Below, piece after piece: positions 11,501-25,497 of a DNA stretch of 64,000 nucleotides. Every line of letters starts with the position of its first letter. Positions within the stretch are counted from its first letter, which is position 1. Origin of the DNA: Dendrolimus kikuchii (Eukaryota > Arthropoda > Insecta > Lepidoptera > Lasiocampidae); contig CM034407.1 in the NCBI GenBank assembly GCA_019925095.2, forward strand, positions 6,946,710 to 7,010,709, written 5' to 3'. The translations under genes were made by a program, and so were the position numbers. A model generated the notes under the pieces. That model was not told the origin of the DNA. It worked only from the letters and a program-made list of their open reading frames with translations, and searched no databases.

Positions 11501-14500
11501 GTACACTCGGAATTACTTGGACCTAGATAGAAACTGGAAGCCATCAACATAATTTTTTTCTTCCTTTTTATATGTGACTTTGCTGGATATGTGTATCTAG
11601 TCAGTGTCAAATATTTATGAATAATCAAGTTTGACTAAGATATAACATTTTTTTTTAATGTTATGATAAATGCGAAAACGAACATATTTATTGACAAAAC
11701 AACTATAAAATTACGTAGAATCGAATACAATTAAAAAAATAATTGTTTTGATATAATCTTTAAGCTAATAGCAGCAGGCAATATCTCGACCCATGTAACC
11801 TAGTATAAAACTACTCAGAAAAACATTACCTCTCAAGTTTTCGTCAAAAAATCTTTAATTTCTTTAAGATAATCTGTCCGCTTCTTTTTGTCGAGTCTTT
11901 GTGTCGAGTTAACTCCTTTTTTCGATTTTTTTATGCACACTCATCTCTCTTCAGGAGCAAATAGTGAGATAGTAATTAGTAGGTCTCTATTGCATCAAAT
12001 GTTTGACACACACTTAATTCATTCGGGTCTTATAATAACCCAAGTCAGAGTTTCTAGGGAAAATAGCTGAAATCTGTTACTGTACAATATTCTACATCCA
12101 ACCATAAACCATACTGTGGTGGTGTATTATTAATTGTTATGATTAATTTGAAAGTAATTCTCTCTGTTACTCTTTCACGGAAAAACTACTGGACCGTTTT
12201 GACCGAGATTTGGTATATCTATATGTAGTACCATACTGAGTGAGAAGAGCCATAGGATTCTTTTAATCAAAATGGCTATGTTTAGATGTTTTATCCACGC
12301 CTCGTTTGTGATCTCAGGGTTAAGCAAATCGTCATGAAATTTGATAGGTCCTGAGGGATGTTTTTTCAAAATTTACTCAAATCAAGGTGAATGAGTTAGT
12401 TGTCGTGAAAGATGAAAAAAAGATTATTATCCCAGAAGCGGGAAAAATTCTGCGGGATATACTTATAATCAAATGTCGTTAGAAAACTTTTATTTTTATA
12501 TGTAGTATACTTTACAACAGGATTAGGTAAAAATAGATAACCCAATTCGCTGTTTAACTTTACGATGGATAAAGATCAAAATACATTTCACAATATTGAT
12601 GACTTATATTGAGGAAATGCGTTTGTTCCGTAAACAACCCAGAGCGTGGTACGGCTTGGTTCATGTCCTGAATTTTCTTATGCCGAAATTCATAAAGGAA
12701 CAGCGATAACACATTGTAATAAGTAGATATGTAATTCAGATTACATGAAATAGAACGAAAAATCATTTAGAAATCTATTGTTGTTAAACGTTTGTTTCTT
12801 GTCAATTTTGTATAGAAATATGTCTTTCGTGTAGCCATCGGCTACTAAGTATAAACGGTCATAAAGTTTGACGAAATCTTCAGTTTTAAGTAACTTGCGA
12901 TTCCATGTTTTCAGGAACCTGTCATCATCAATGATCAGGTCACTAGTACTAGAACCTAGGAGGTGATAAAACAATACGCAAATCAAATTAATTCAGATTT
13001 CTAAAGTATACAAACAATACATTTGTTAGTTTTAACGTTGTAAAAAACGTACAAAGAAGACACGTACTTAGAATTATTTTACATACTACTGAAACAGAGA
13101 CCGATTCCACATGACAAGGCAACAAAAACAGCGTCATTTTAATATTCTTCTCATTTCGGTCACTACGATAGTCCCTAAATACTGATTATGTGAAAGAAGT
13201 GGGGTGGCCAAGTAAAAAAAGATATTCTGTGATTTTATAACAATAATATGTCTCCTTATGAACCCTTACCTTTAAATACATTTAATACTTTTAAATATAT
13301 CCAGACATAATCTCAAAGCTGTTTTATTTTACGTTATTTTGATAATAATTGTGTGATGTATAGTTCTTCACTTACACCAAACAGGGATACCCAAGTAACT
13401 GAAACTTGGAGGTACGGCTAATATGCCGTAAGCGCCGTTCACAAGCAAATCGTGAAGATCACGCGATATTATTAAACTTAGCAACGTTTGTTGACCTGTC
13501 AACACAATGCAGCACCATGGAAAAAGAATAGGTAATATTCGTCCATGGCAGCACGAAGCATTTCATTATGTTCTATTTGTTATATAAATATTTTGAATTT
13601 AAATCTTTGAGTTACATTTATACATAGAAAGCTGAATTTAGTAGTTCGAAAGAGATATACATGGATATTATATTGTTACATACCGACAAAGAAATGTGCA
13701 CACCTGGCTATCGTAAAACGCAGTCTATTGCCTTCTCGGATTTAGGACTTCTTTTGTTTATTTTGTGTTTAGAATTTGTAATTAAGAAAAACATCCTATT
13801 GTTATCGTACTTGTTTTATGGCCATCATTAGTGTTGAACTAATCCTTGTTGTTATTGCATTGCGTCAAAGCTTGCCAGATGTGCGGATTAACTCAATGAA
13901 CGCGGCCCTTTGTCGGTATTATTCAGTTTAGTATAAAACAATGTCCGAACGGAGGGGTGGGGCAGTCGAGCGACGATTACGATACGCGTACATTCGACAA
14001 GCGATATAGTGACGGACTTTACGCATGCTATTGAATAGTGCAGTGGTACTAGTAGTATCTAGCTATATTTATACCTATGTTATACGTGTTCGTATAGTTC
14101 TAATAAATTCTATAGTAATTCCAACGGTATTTTAATTCGAGTCCCACACTCGTAACATATTACATGAAAGTAATACTGAAGTAGTTGATGCTATGAAACG
14201 TTGGATACATTGCAAGTATATAGCATACTGACTTAATACCAAAGATAGGTAGATAACACTTTATTGCTCACCAAAATAATAGACACATTTACTGTCATGT
14301 CAACTTGAAAATTATTTTTTACATAATTTCTGGATGTACCTATACGTCAATTTTTCTTACCATGTAATTATTTTTTAACCCTTATTACCTATTTTTTAAC
14401 AATAACTTGTAATATTTTATTTAATTACAGTGTAAGACTAAGCTATGCGTAATCAAGATCTCATCATGTTAGTGATAAATCCGGAATTTATCACATTACG

Positions 14501-17500
14501 TTCGATGTTCGCTTATTAATTATTCTTCTCCTATTTGCGCTGCCTTTAGCATCTCTTGTTGGTACACTATCGGTGTGCTTATCATACCTCACTATGTATA
14601 GACAGCACGTTATTCGGCTTGGGGTTAACTGTCTTTACCCCAAGAACTCTTTTTTTACCGGGGCCCGGCGGAGGTGGCATAGCTAGACATTCTTTCCCCA
14701 CAGAACACGTCGACTTCCGTAAAATATGGCAATACCATGTAGGCGACTGTTACAGTTTGTTTGCTATGTCCTAGACATTAAAGGTGCTAGGATGCGGGAG
14801 GTTCTAACGCAGTCGTCTCTGCGGCTTTACACTATCTACACATCTAACTCAGCATCCGCAGTTCATGATCCTAAAATACAACGAATGATTACATTATGTC
14901 TATTTTATATTCTACCTACTAGTAACTGCATTATTTTTTTATACAGTCTATATGCTAGTATCACCGGACCAACATCAGCGTACTCCCCGTTTGGAAGATT
15001 TCTTCTGGACGGGTTCCGGCGATGGGCCCCCTCCACCGGCCGACTTGGCGATACCTGCTCCCGCGCAGCCGACACCACTCGTACGCACCACCACTGTATT
15101 GGCTACTGTATACTTGGATTCTTATCCACCACAGGTAATGGAAAGATTCGTAACTTTATCACTAAAAATCCTATATTAAACCTTAGTAGGTAAAATTAAA
15201 TATAATTAATATTACTTTACTTTTAAGTTACTGTCAAATTATAATTGTATTGTCTACAGTGACTATTATATATTTCTGATAAATAAAGGAGACGAGGTCT
15301 TTTGGGCGAAAGACATGTAATGAGTTGAGATACAGCTTAAAAAAATATTATATTTATTTATTACAAAATAGAAAACATCAGCCCTAAACTCTATCTAGAA
15401 GATGAGAAATCGAAAAATAAAGTTATTATTAAAATAAGTCATCAATTGCCATGACTGATTTATGTGAATGAATTGCAACAATTAATAATATGTAAACACT
15501 TACCACCACACAATTCATTCTAAACAAAAACTTAAATCACTGTCATTTTTTTCAATCTGGACCGAAGAATGTGTGAAAGCCTATCCGTCTCCTTAAGATA
15601 CTATTTTTAAATTCCCGATTTAGTAGTAGTTGTAATCTGCAAAGCCCGTATAAAATCTAAGCGGCTTCGAATTATTGTAAGATTTCGAACTATTAATAAT
15701 AAGCAAGATGGTAATAAGTACCTATCTAATCAATCCAGCTACCGTTCGTATCGTCGACAATCCCATACTAACAGGCGGTTTAGAATCGCTTAGCCTTTGA
15801 AGATACTTTGCGTCCCTCTGCGTATTTTACCGCCTGTATAACTGGGAGCGTTCCGAGGAACTGATCTGGTGCCAAAGCCTCACTTTTACAACCGCACCGC
15901 TCGCAAGCGACGCGATATTCACCCCCATTTCCTTCAGCTTCCACTCTCAACTACGCAACGATTCTTTAGAACATTTATTCCGCGTACAATAATTTTCCCT
16001 TTGCGCTATGACATGGGGTTCGGTAACGTGTTGGCGACACCCCTGGTGTGGCAACCTGCATAGGCGACGGTAACCACTTTCCATTTGGTGGGCCACCTGC
16101 CTATTTGCCTGCTTCAGGCAATAAAAAAAATCGATTTAACTATCAACTACCCCTTTTTTTACGAAAGGAAATCCGATTAAGGATGGAGGAAACGTAGTAG
16201 AGTGGGATTCACCCCGTTGAGGAGGTACTGGCATTATTGTCATGCCCATCCTCAGGAATATTCACTAAACCCCCAAGTGTTCTTTCCTTCGGCTTATACC
16301 AGGGTTGCGGAAAAGCGGAAGCTGACCGACTACGCGTGGCTTGGCGAGGGCTCTATTGCCTTCTTTCACTGCCGGGGGAATCATATCCCCCGATATCGTT
16401 CCTCTCGCGTCCAATGTGCGGTTTATATATAACTCACCTACATGGGAGGAGAGTTTCTTCACTCCTTTAACTTGCTAGTACTGTTATTGTAATGAAATAA
16501 CAACTCCTACAGGCGGTGACAGACAAAACAACAGGTGAGTGCGTCGTGAACTGCGGTGAGCCCGTAGCACCCGATAGCTTGGAACCCGAGATACCTGAAG
16601 ACCGACGGTACTGGTTGCTCACTGTCATTCAAGGCTCAACGCCCGACAGTCTGCAGCTAAGACTAGCTAGGTTGTACCAAAAGGCATTTTTGAGGTAATT
16701 TCAAAAATATATAGGTACTGACTTGTGAAGTATCTTTCAGCCAGATAGATTTATTAGGCTTATAACAATATTGTATGTAACATACGCTTTCAACCGTGTT
16801 TGTCTGTTTCTGTATTCCGTGGGAAATCTCAAAATTTGTACCGTTATAGATATGTATACCTATTTTCAATTTTTAAAGTACGCTTTCCTTCACATTTATT
16901 TGTATTTACATTATTTTTAACGTCCATAAATTATCTAAGCACATATTTCAATTAATGGAAACTTATAAGTACCTATTTTAAAAACGATTTTTTTTTCTCA
17001 TTTAATTTTATCTTTCGGCTACACCACAAGTATCACATTAAAAATCCTTAGAAAAAAATTGTAAAAAAAAATACTATGCTAATTAAGATTTTTCTGTTTC
17101 CATTTGATCCCTAAATCATGTTTTTATTAATTAAACTTAATAAACACGCAACATGTGTAATTTAATAAATTAATAATTTTGTTTTCAGGCAACAAGAACG
17201 TCATCTCGGTATCATCAAATCATTAGATGCACCAACATCACGAAAGAAACATGACGTTCATTCCTTCATAGTTAACAAAGACAATAACTTAAATGCTCAT
17301 AGTTCTAATACCCCGTTTAGATATCTAGATATTAGTAGTTCGATATTAATAGACACAGTAGCTATTACTGAAATTGCAAAGAAATCATTATCTAGTACAA
17401 AATTTAGTGAATTTTATGCTTCAGTGGTTAAAGAATCCGAAGATAAATTTTCAATAGCAAAAGATAATACAAATGAAACAAATGTAAATATAAAACCGAG

Positions 17501-20500
17501 TAAAGGAAATTCATGGATATTAGCAACTCCTACTGTATTTATACAAAAACGAGACGTATCGGATCATGAAAATTTAGAAGAAAATATAGACATGATTGAT
17601 ATACCACTAGAAATCGATGCTAATGAAACAGTGCTATTTAAAAGGGAAATTATAAAGCCTGAGCAACAGCCGCCTGTTAGAGTTCATATTCAGAATATTA
17701 CAGAAGTAAGTGGAGTCAAAATATTACGTACTACTTTTCTTCTGATACGTTACGAGTATATAAACAATACTAATTGGAAATCACTTTAAAGAGCGAAAAC
17801 TATAATTTGAGGTATTTAGTATTGAGGTTACTAAGTTTTTTATTGATTAGAATATAATACTACATATGTATATATGAAGAAAGCTAATTAGAACAATATA
17901 TTGTACCATTAAGTATTATTCACAATTCAAATGAATGACGATGTGGTATGGGGCGAAGGTCTCTTAGTAGTAAAACTACATTGAGTTGTATCGACGAGTG
18001 TTATATTTATTGATTATTTTTACATTGAATAAACCCTTATTTCCTACATTTATACCTACGTTTGCAAATTCTAAAGTGCGATGATCCCCGTTCAACGACA
18101 TTGATGGACCAGATTTTTGTGCATTGATTTCAGTATAAACAAATACAAAAAATAAATATGCTTACGTTCACATACTACAACGAAATGAAATTTAGGCGCG
18201 ATTTCTACTATTACAGATAAAATGTGGATTATATTTCCCTCTATTTACTTACTTACAATTCAGTTTTTTTTAAAATCATTATATCTGATATATTATCTGA
18301 CGCTTGCGGACCGCGTTCGTAATACCGAAGTAAGAAAGACAGTTGGTCTGAAAGAGAGTGTCGGGGTGAAGGTAAGGAAAGGAATGCTCCGGTGGTTCGG
18401 ACATGTAGAAAGAATGCACGATGAAAGAATGAATAAACAGATATACAATGCAAAAGTGGATGGATGCAGAAGTCGTGGAAGGCCACGACACACTTTCCAT
18501 GATCAAATTGATCGTGTACTAGCAGAAGGTGATGTTAGGAGCCTTAAGAACAGACGAGCGTGCGTGACAAGAGTTATGAATGTCAAAGAAGCAAGTGAGG
18601 TGTGTAAGAATAAGCCTAAATGGCGCTCTGTTGTTCGTGCCTACCCCGCAAGGGAACTGGCGTGAAGTTATGTATGTATGTATGTATTATCTGATCACAA
18701 GACTTGATTTATTTATATAAATGTATATTTATATAGATCTATCATAAAGTCAGAATTAAAATCTATTGCTAAAGGGATGTCCATAAAGTTTGCATTTTTA
18801 GACTTCTCCCATTCCTTGTCACGCTGCGTCACTATTTCAGGAATCTCCTCTATAAACATCGCGTCACAGAAACTAGCTTTAGGTTCCCCTCAATGTTTTC
18901 TTTCGCCGACGCAAACTACGAAGGTCACATTTTCTTAGACACCCTCGCCCCTCTCCCTTGCGATATTCCTAAATGCTTTCTGTGCACTTTCGGAATATAA
19001 GTATGACATAGATATCTTATTTATTAAGGACCGATCAGACCATCGTTTGCCAAATAGGAAAAAGAACGTAGAGTTACTTTTAAACTTATAGTTCAAATCT
19101 TAGAAATGACAATTTTTTTATATAAATCAATAATTCTTAACTTACAGTCTTCGGAAACTGGCACAGTCCAAATTGTGTACGTTGTATTAGTTGGTGGTAG
19201 AGCAGTGCCAGCAGCGGTTGCTGCGAGGGACATGAGATTGGTTCGAGATGCTGAAGTGGCCACAGAACTTGGTGCTGTTGTCACTACTAAAGCAGAACGT
19301 GAGTATTGATATAATCAAAGATAGTATTTTCTTAAGTTTTGCGACTGGTAAACATACAATACATAAAACATACTATGTTTCTGGGATTTTAAGCGCGAAA
19401 TTTTGTTTGATTTTCATTTCAACGTTTCGGCCAATTTTCAGTAGCCGTGATCACGGACAACCAGATAATCCAAAATAAACATATTCAAATACTTACTTTG
19501 AAAAATCCCTAAATAAGACCAGGTCCAGAGGATGCCTCAAGTCATCGTTCATTCGTCTAATGAAACAGAATAACATCTCAAAAACTTATAAATATTTGAC
19601 GTTTTATCGTTTGAGACATGTTTTTTTTTATCAAATCCGTTAAAAAGTCTAACATAAAGTAAGTTTATATTTTTCCATAGTCAAACAGAGTGACAGAACT
19701 AAATAAATTTCAACGAGTTAAATTTCTAGTGATATCTTGCGAACATAGTCGATCTAACTATATATCATACCGTCCATTCATTTGCCGTATTATCGCTTAA
19801 TATTTGATATAAGCTCCATATAATAATATAAAAATATTACCGATGGTATGGTATGGTATTAAGTTTAGCAACCGCCGGTAAGACTACATATTACAGTACT
19901 TGGATTATTGTTCGCAGTATTTTAAATTTTGATGAAATTGGGTCAACATGAATCGGATTAATCTAAAGCGAGATCGGGATGTAACGAATTAGTTAAAATT
20001 AAATAACCTGTTCTTATTTTCCCAGCAGCCTATCTGAAGGCTGCTGAAGGTCTGGAGGGAGAAGCTAGTCCAGGTGGAGTGCATGGCACGGAACTTTGGG
20101 CACTCATAATAGGAGCCACAATCGCTGTACTACTTTTGCTTGTGCTGCTAGCTCTACTCTGCTTTGCTCATAGGTATTTGATAAAATTTTAACATAAATA
20201 ATAGACTTGCTTAGAATGGATTAAGATTAGGGATGAAAACAAAACATCGATGTTTTCAAAAATCGATGTTTTAACATCGATGTTGAAATCAAAACATCGA
20301 CGATAGATTGATGTTTTATGACCGATGTTTTATCGTATATTAACGCACCATCTTGCACTCTATCTGTGATCTACACAAATTTCCATTATATTATTTTTCT
20401 ATATTTTTTTTTATTCCCAATAATAATTTAGAATATAAAAGTTAATTGTTATACTATTTCTTTCTATTAAAAATGACAATTTTCCTTAGATGTACATTTA

Positions 20501-23500
20501 TTTTAAATGGGGATAGGGATGTGTTTGTGTGCGCCCACGCTGTTGCATAGTAAGTACGGTAGTGAAAGTTGGGTAAGGTAAAAGACATATAAATAGAATA
20601 AACATAGTATTTAGTAGAAATGAGAGCAATGAGAAGTGTATGTGGTATTTCTTGGAAAGATGGAGTAACAGTGGCGTAAAAGATGATGTTAGTGAAAGCA
20701 AAAATGAAAAAAGATGTGCTAAAGTGGTTTGGGCAATATATCGATATTGAAAAAAACGATGTTTCATTTGCATCGCAGGAACAAGCGCCAAAAGTTTATG
20801 TAAATGATGATAAAAAAACATCGATACATCGTTCATAAACAACGATATTTTTAACATCGATGTTTCATTTTTGAAAACATCGATATCCTAACATCGATGT
20901 TTTTTATGAGCGATGTTGCATCCCTAATTAAGATTAATATTATTTGACGCTACTGAGGGGAGGTGCCCCGTACAGGATGGAGGAGCTACATGGAACGCTC
21001 TTCCGTGTCAGAGGAAGATCTTCCAGCGAGGCTAATATTGTTCCTCGCAAGCCTAAGCCCATCTGTTATAGTTGAAAAATTGTATATATTCTTTGTATGT
21101 AAGTCTTTGGAAACGTTTGTGACATCAATTATTGCAAAGCGCCATCTATTGGCTTGTAAGTGTTCCACTAAACTACCCATTACAAGGGGGCTGGTTCATA
21201 CTTCGCACCACGAATCAGCATTGTCTTTCAACGTGGCAATGCAGCCCGCTCTCTGAGCATGCTTCCTTCTGATCTGAGTGATCTGGTTGATACAATGTCT
21301 GCAGTTCTATTAGATTTTAGAACTGTTTGGAATATTTAAATTTAGATTTTGTAATTTTTATTTGTAGTATTTAATATTGTTTGTACCTAATTTAACTAAC
21401 CTTTGTAAACATTGAAAAAAATGAATACACCCTTTGTAAAACTTCTTTCTATTTTAATTATAGAAAGAAGGCTATGAAGTCGGCAGCTTCACTGCGAGCA
21501 TACAGAAATGAAATATTAAAGGAAGCAGAGAGGAATCAGTTGAAGCAAGTCCATGAAGAAAAAGACGGAAAGGTAAGAGATAAACACAATAGCTGGCTTT
21601 GTTTTATGTAATAACTAGCTATTACCCGTGACTTCGTCCGCGTGGATTTTTTTCGCGGAACCCTAATTTTAGAAGTAGCTTAAATTACTCCTTATAACAT
21701 CAGCTATCTGCCAGTGGAAGTCTCGTCAAAATCGGTCCATCCGTTTTAGACATTAGCCGAAACAAATAAACAGACAAAAATTTGAAATAAAATTGTTCTT
21801 TATATAAGTACGGTATATACTGTCATACGTATTTAGTAAAAAGCTGTTTATTTGACATTACAAACAGACACTTCAATTTTATTTATTTGTATAGATAGAT
21901 ATTCCTGAGTCTGTCAGAAAGATTCATAATCTACCATGGTAGCTTTTTCCTTGTCTATACCAGGCATACGATTAATAACTCTGATTTTAAAGTAAATGCC
22001 AAAATGTAAGTAACAACTTCAATTTATACAATACTTATTCTTAAATGATCGTAAAAGATGCTTTGTCTGTCTGCCTGTTTGCAAGTTTGGCTTGAATTTG
22101 GAATTCATTGAAAATTTTAGAGATTAAAACAGGAATTTCATACTAAATCATGTCTAGTATTAGACAAAATAGAATTCCCATCGACAGTTTTCGTTTGCGC
22201 AGATAAGGCGGATCGATTTCCGTCATGTAATAAATAATCTATATTGCACTTTATTCGCAAAGGCAAAAAGCAGAGTGTTGCTTTCTATGCATTCATAGCT
22301 CTATCCCGCTTAAACGGTTTCATTAAAACTGGTTTACTGAGCGGGTACATCGGGAGGAACTATTAGATGTGTAGTAGTAGTAGTAGTACTTCTATACAAT
22401 GTTACGCTTGTGTTATGGCTAACATACTACTTAGCCATCTTAACCACAGAGGCCGTCAAATCGACGTTGATATCTTTCGGGGATGCAAGAAGAATGGGGT
22501 ACTTGGTAGTCAGATCAACAGAGACACTTTTATGATCATACAAGAGGTCATGGCCTCTTAGGGTTTTTATAAGACTGCGTTATGGCGTCATAATTCTAAC
22601 CAGTCAAATAGTTTATTGTTTGAACTGTAATCAAAATTATTTCTATAATGAAATTTTGCAATTAATGATGATGGGAAGGTATTAAGAAACGCAGACTCTT
22701 GTCTATGCAGGTACCAACAATTACAAAATAGGGCGATGTAACGAGACTATTGCTATTTTTCACAACACTTTCAATATAGAAAGAGGAAGTCTAGGCTTAA
22801 TTAATTCGTGTACTATTGAGACAGTTTAGGATAGGTTCAATCTTCTTTGCGACTTGTAAGGTACGAACAACGAACGTATTTGTAATTGTTTCTGAATGAA
22901 TTATAATGTTACATTCCTTTTTATTGCAGTTGATAAGTGTTGTATCTCCAAGTAGAACAAGGCCAAGCAGTACTTTGTTACCAATTTATAGGGCAGCTAG
23001 TGCGTCGAGGTAAGAATAATTTAAAAAGCATTGACTACCTAAATTGAAATTGTATTTATTTAATTTTGTATGTCCACCTCTGGGAATATATTAATAAGCG
23101 GAATTTTTAAGTTTATTATGTCTTCTTAGTACATCAACAACTTCTTCTGGGGTGTCAGAAGTAGCTGCGGCGTTACGTCGCCGTCAGAAGAAGCCACATG
23201 CACTTAGGATGCCGCAGAAGAAGAGGGGTTAGTGTATTTTGTGTTTTATATCCATGTATACGTGTATAGTTAGCCTTATAAACAGCTAGTTCTTTAACAT
23301 TTCTTTATTATTTTGTTCGTTCTTGCTATTTTTTTAAGTTTAGGTTATACGTTAACCCTATCATCTGAACCGCTTTTCTTATTTACGCAACGTTTCTAAG
23401 GAACGTTTCAGTCTGTCACCCTAGGGCATCATTTCTCAATCGGGGGGTCACAACATTTGCGGGAGTCGCGTTTGTTCGTAAAGTGTTTCGCTGTCTGTTA

Positions 23501-25413
23501 AAAATATATTACATATCTATATATATATATGTTGTTCGTGCCTACCCCGCAAGGGAACTGGCGTGAAGTTATGTATGTATGTATGTATGTATATATATAT
23601 AAAATTCTCGTGTCACAGTATTTGTAAGCAAACTCCTCCGAAACAGCTTGAGCGATTTTATGAAATTATTTGTGTTTATTCTGTAGATCGGAGAATAGGC
23701 TGTAAATTATTTTTTATACTCCTAAGTTCTAAGGGGTTTTTAAGTTAAGTTTTAAGTTTTTTGTAAGATTTTGCATTAAAAAATACATAAACCCTTCATT
23801 TTTACCCTTCTACCACCAACCCCCATTTTATAATTGCGATATTAGTACTACTATAATAATCTTCAACTCTCAGTGGTCGATAGCTGATCAATTATCAATC
23901 GATCAGTTATCTCCGGCAGGCGTCTACCGGTGTCGCTTCTCACCCAGCAAACAACACGGAGTAGCGATGAGAACAATAATTTACATAGTTATTTTTTATT
24001 TAACTACCATAATATTCACTATAAATAAATTATACGGCAAAACAACGTTTGCCGGGTCAGCTAGTAGTATACATATATATCTATATACAAAAAAATCTGG
24101 TGGGGTATAGACATGAGGCCTACCCTGAGGTCCTTTTGTTATTATTAATTTAATGGTGATGTCTATCAGATCAGAATTTTGTTGTTATACAACTCGTGGT
24201 TATTTTTTTATAACGAAAAAGGAAAAAGGGGTAAATAGTTCTCCCTCTCCCCTTTCATTACTTATTGTAAATAGACCTCATATCTATACCGCACCCAAAG
24301 AACCCGCACCTCAATTCAATCAAACGTATAATAAACTAATAATTATAATTCTGTAGTGAAGGTGTTGCAAGATTTTTTTACTTAACATTTTGGTTTTTTC
24401 GTGGGTCGTGACATAAAAATCTTTGAGAAACAATACGCTAGAGGTTTGCAATGAGCTCCGAATTGTATGTATTATTATTGTATCTATCCGTGTTGATAGA
24501 CGGCCTCTGTGGTTGAGCGGGCTAAGCCTTTGCCGGCGTACCTCACTGCAACGCAGAGGTTCCGGGTTCGATTCCTGGTATAGTAAATTTCGGAAACGTA
24601 TTTTCTCCGTTATTTACTATGGTCTGGGTGTCTGGGATCGGCCCCAGAGTAGTCCGTTGTATATTACCTATAACACAAGCGTAACTTGCTTATATTAGGG
24701 ATATACAATGTGTGTTTGTCTGCCGATTATTATAAAAAAAAATAAAAAAAAATGTGGATTTCTTATAGCATTAAAAGGTATCGAAAAAATTCTTTAAGAC
24801 CGGAAGCTTGTTGCTAACCTCTGCTGTCGTTTTTTATAAGCGACGGTAAATTCTATGCATGAGGTGTATCGTCACAACATGCCTGCTGTACTCGAAGTAT
24901 AAAAAAGTTTCCCATTTATGTTGCTTTTGCATTTATTTTGCTTTATTTCTAATATTATTGGTTCAAATGTATAATCCGGAATACACTTCTGCAGTTGGGA
25001 CTACAGACAGTCTATTAGAAGCAGCGGGCCTTGACAGCTCGGACAGTGGTCAGCCATCAGCGCCACAAACACCAACTTCTTACCTTTCAATGCCTTCTGT
25101 TACTTCTTTCCCAAGGTAAATAACATATTTTAACACGTAAAATAATCAATCAATTATTATTTATTGTGGTGATGTGACAGAGACGAATGTTAGAATAGAG
25201 TCGTATGGAGTGAAAAGAGAGAGAGAGAAAAATAGGAATATGGTTGGTGTAGTGCTATAGAAATATTTGTCTGACATTGTTTATGAAATAATTATATTTG
25301 TATTTTCAGGATTCATAAATATAATGTTTTTTTTTTTTTTTAGTTTTTCAGTATCCTTTTTGGATTTCGAAATTGCTTCTAATGACCTAAATAGGCTAGG
25401 TATTTATCATATA

Positions 25414-25497
<84 letters not shown>

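Larger units (their letters stand above)
8901..13673. other. Intron 1 of the membrane-protein gene, left part
   Basis: No exon recognised. Besides the LINE, SINE-like, fold-back and Helitron-like pieces listed separately, the sequence is AT-rich with no structure I can name. The short frames at 11173-11526 and 12741-12986 lack splice support. Confidence 0.5.
23427..24435. mobile_element. hAT-like element carrying nested insertions
   Basis: Ends catcatttctcaa (23427-23439) and ttgagaaacaata (24423-24435) are imperfect inverted repeats of the TTTCTCAA type. The flanks ccctaggg (23419-23426) and cgctagag (24436-24443) match at 6 of 8 positions, a plausible worn TSD. Inside lie an RTE tail (23530-23598) and a Helitron-like unit (23601-24063). 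Confidence 0.6.

Noticed and set aside
14556..15193. 155-codon ORF overlapping exon 2
   Set aside because: Different frame from the phase-matched exon 14947-15134; no codon or motif support.
20498..20857. 119-codon minus-strand ORF
   Set aside because: Lies within the hAT element and is antisense to an RTE-like fragment; low-complexity Ser/Leu/Phe.
24502..24590. Possible tRNA gene
   Set aside because: A and B boxes are present, but the acceptor and other stems do not pair and the sequence continues into a SINE body present in other copies.
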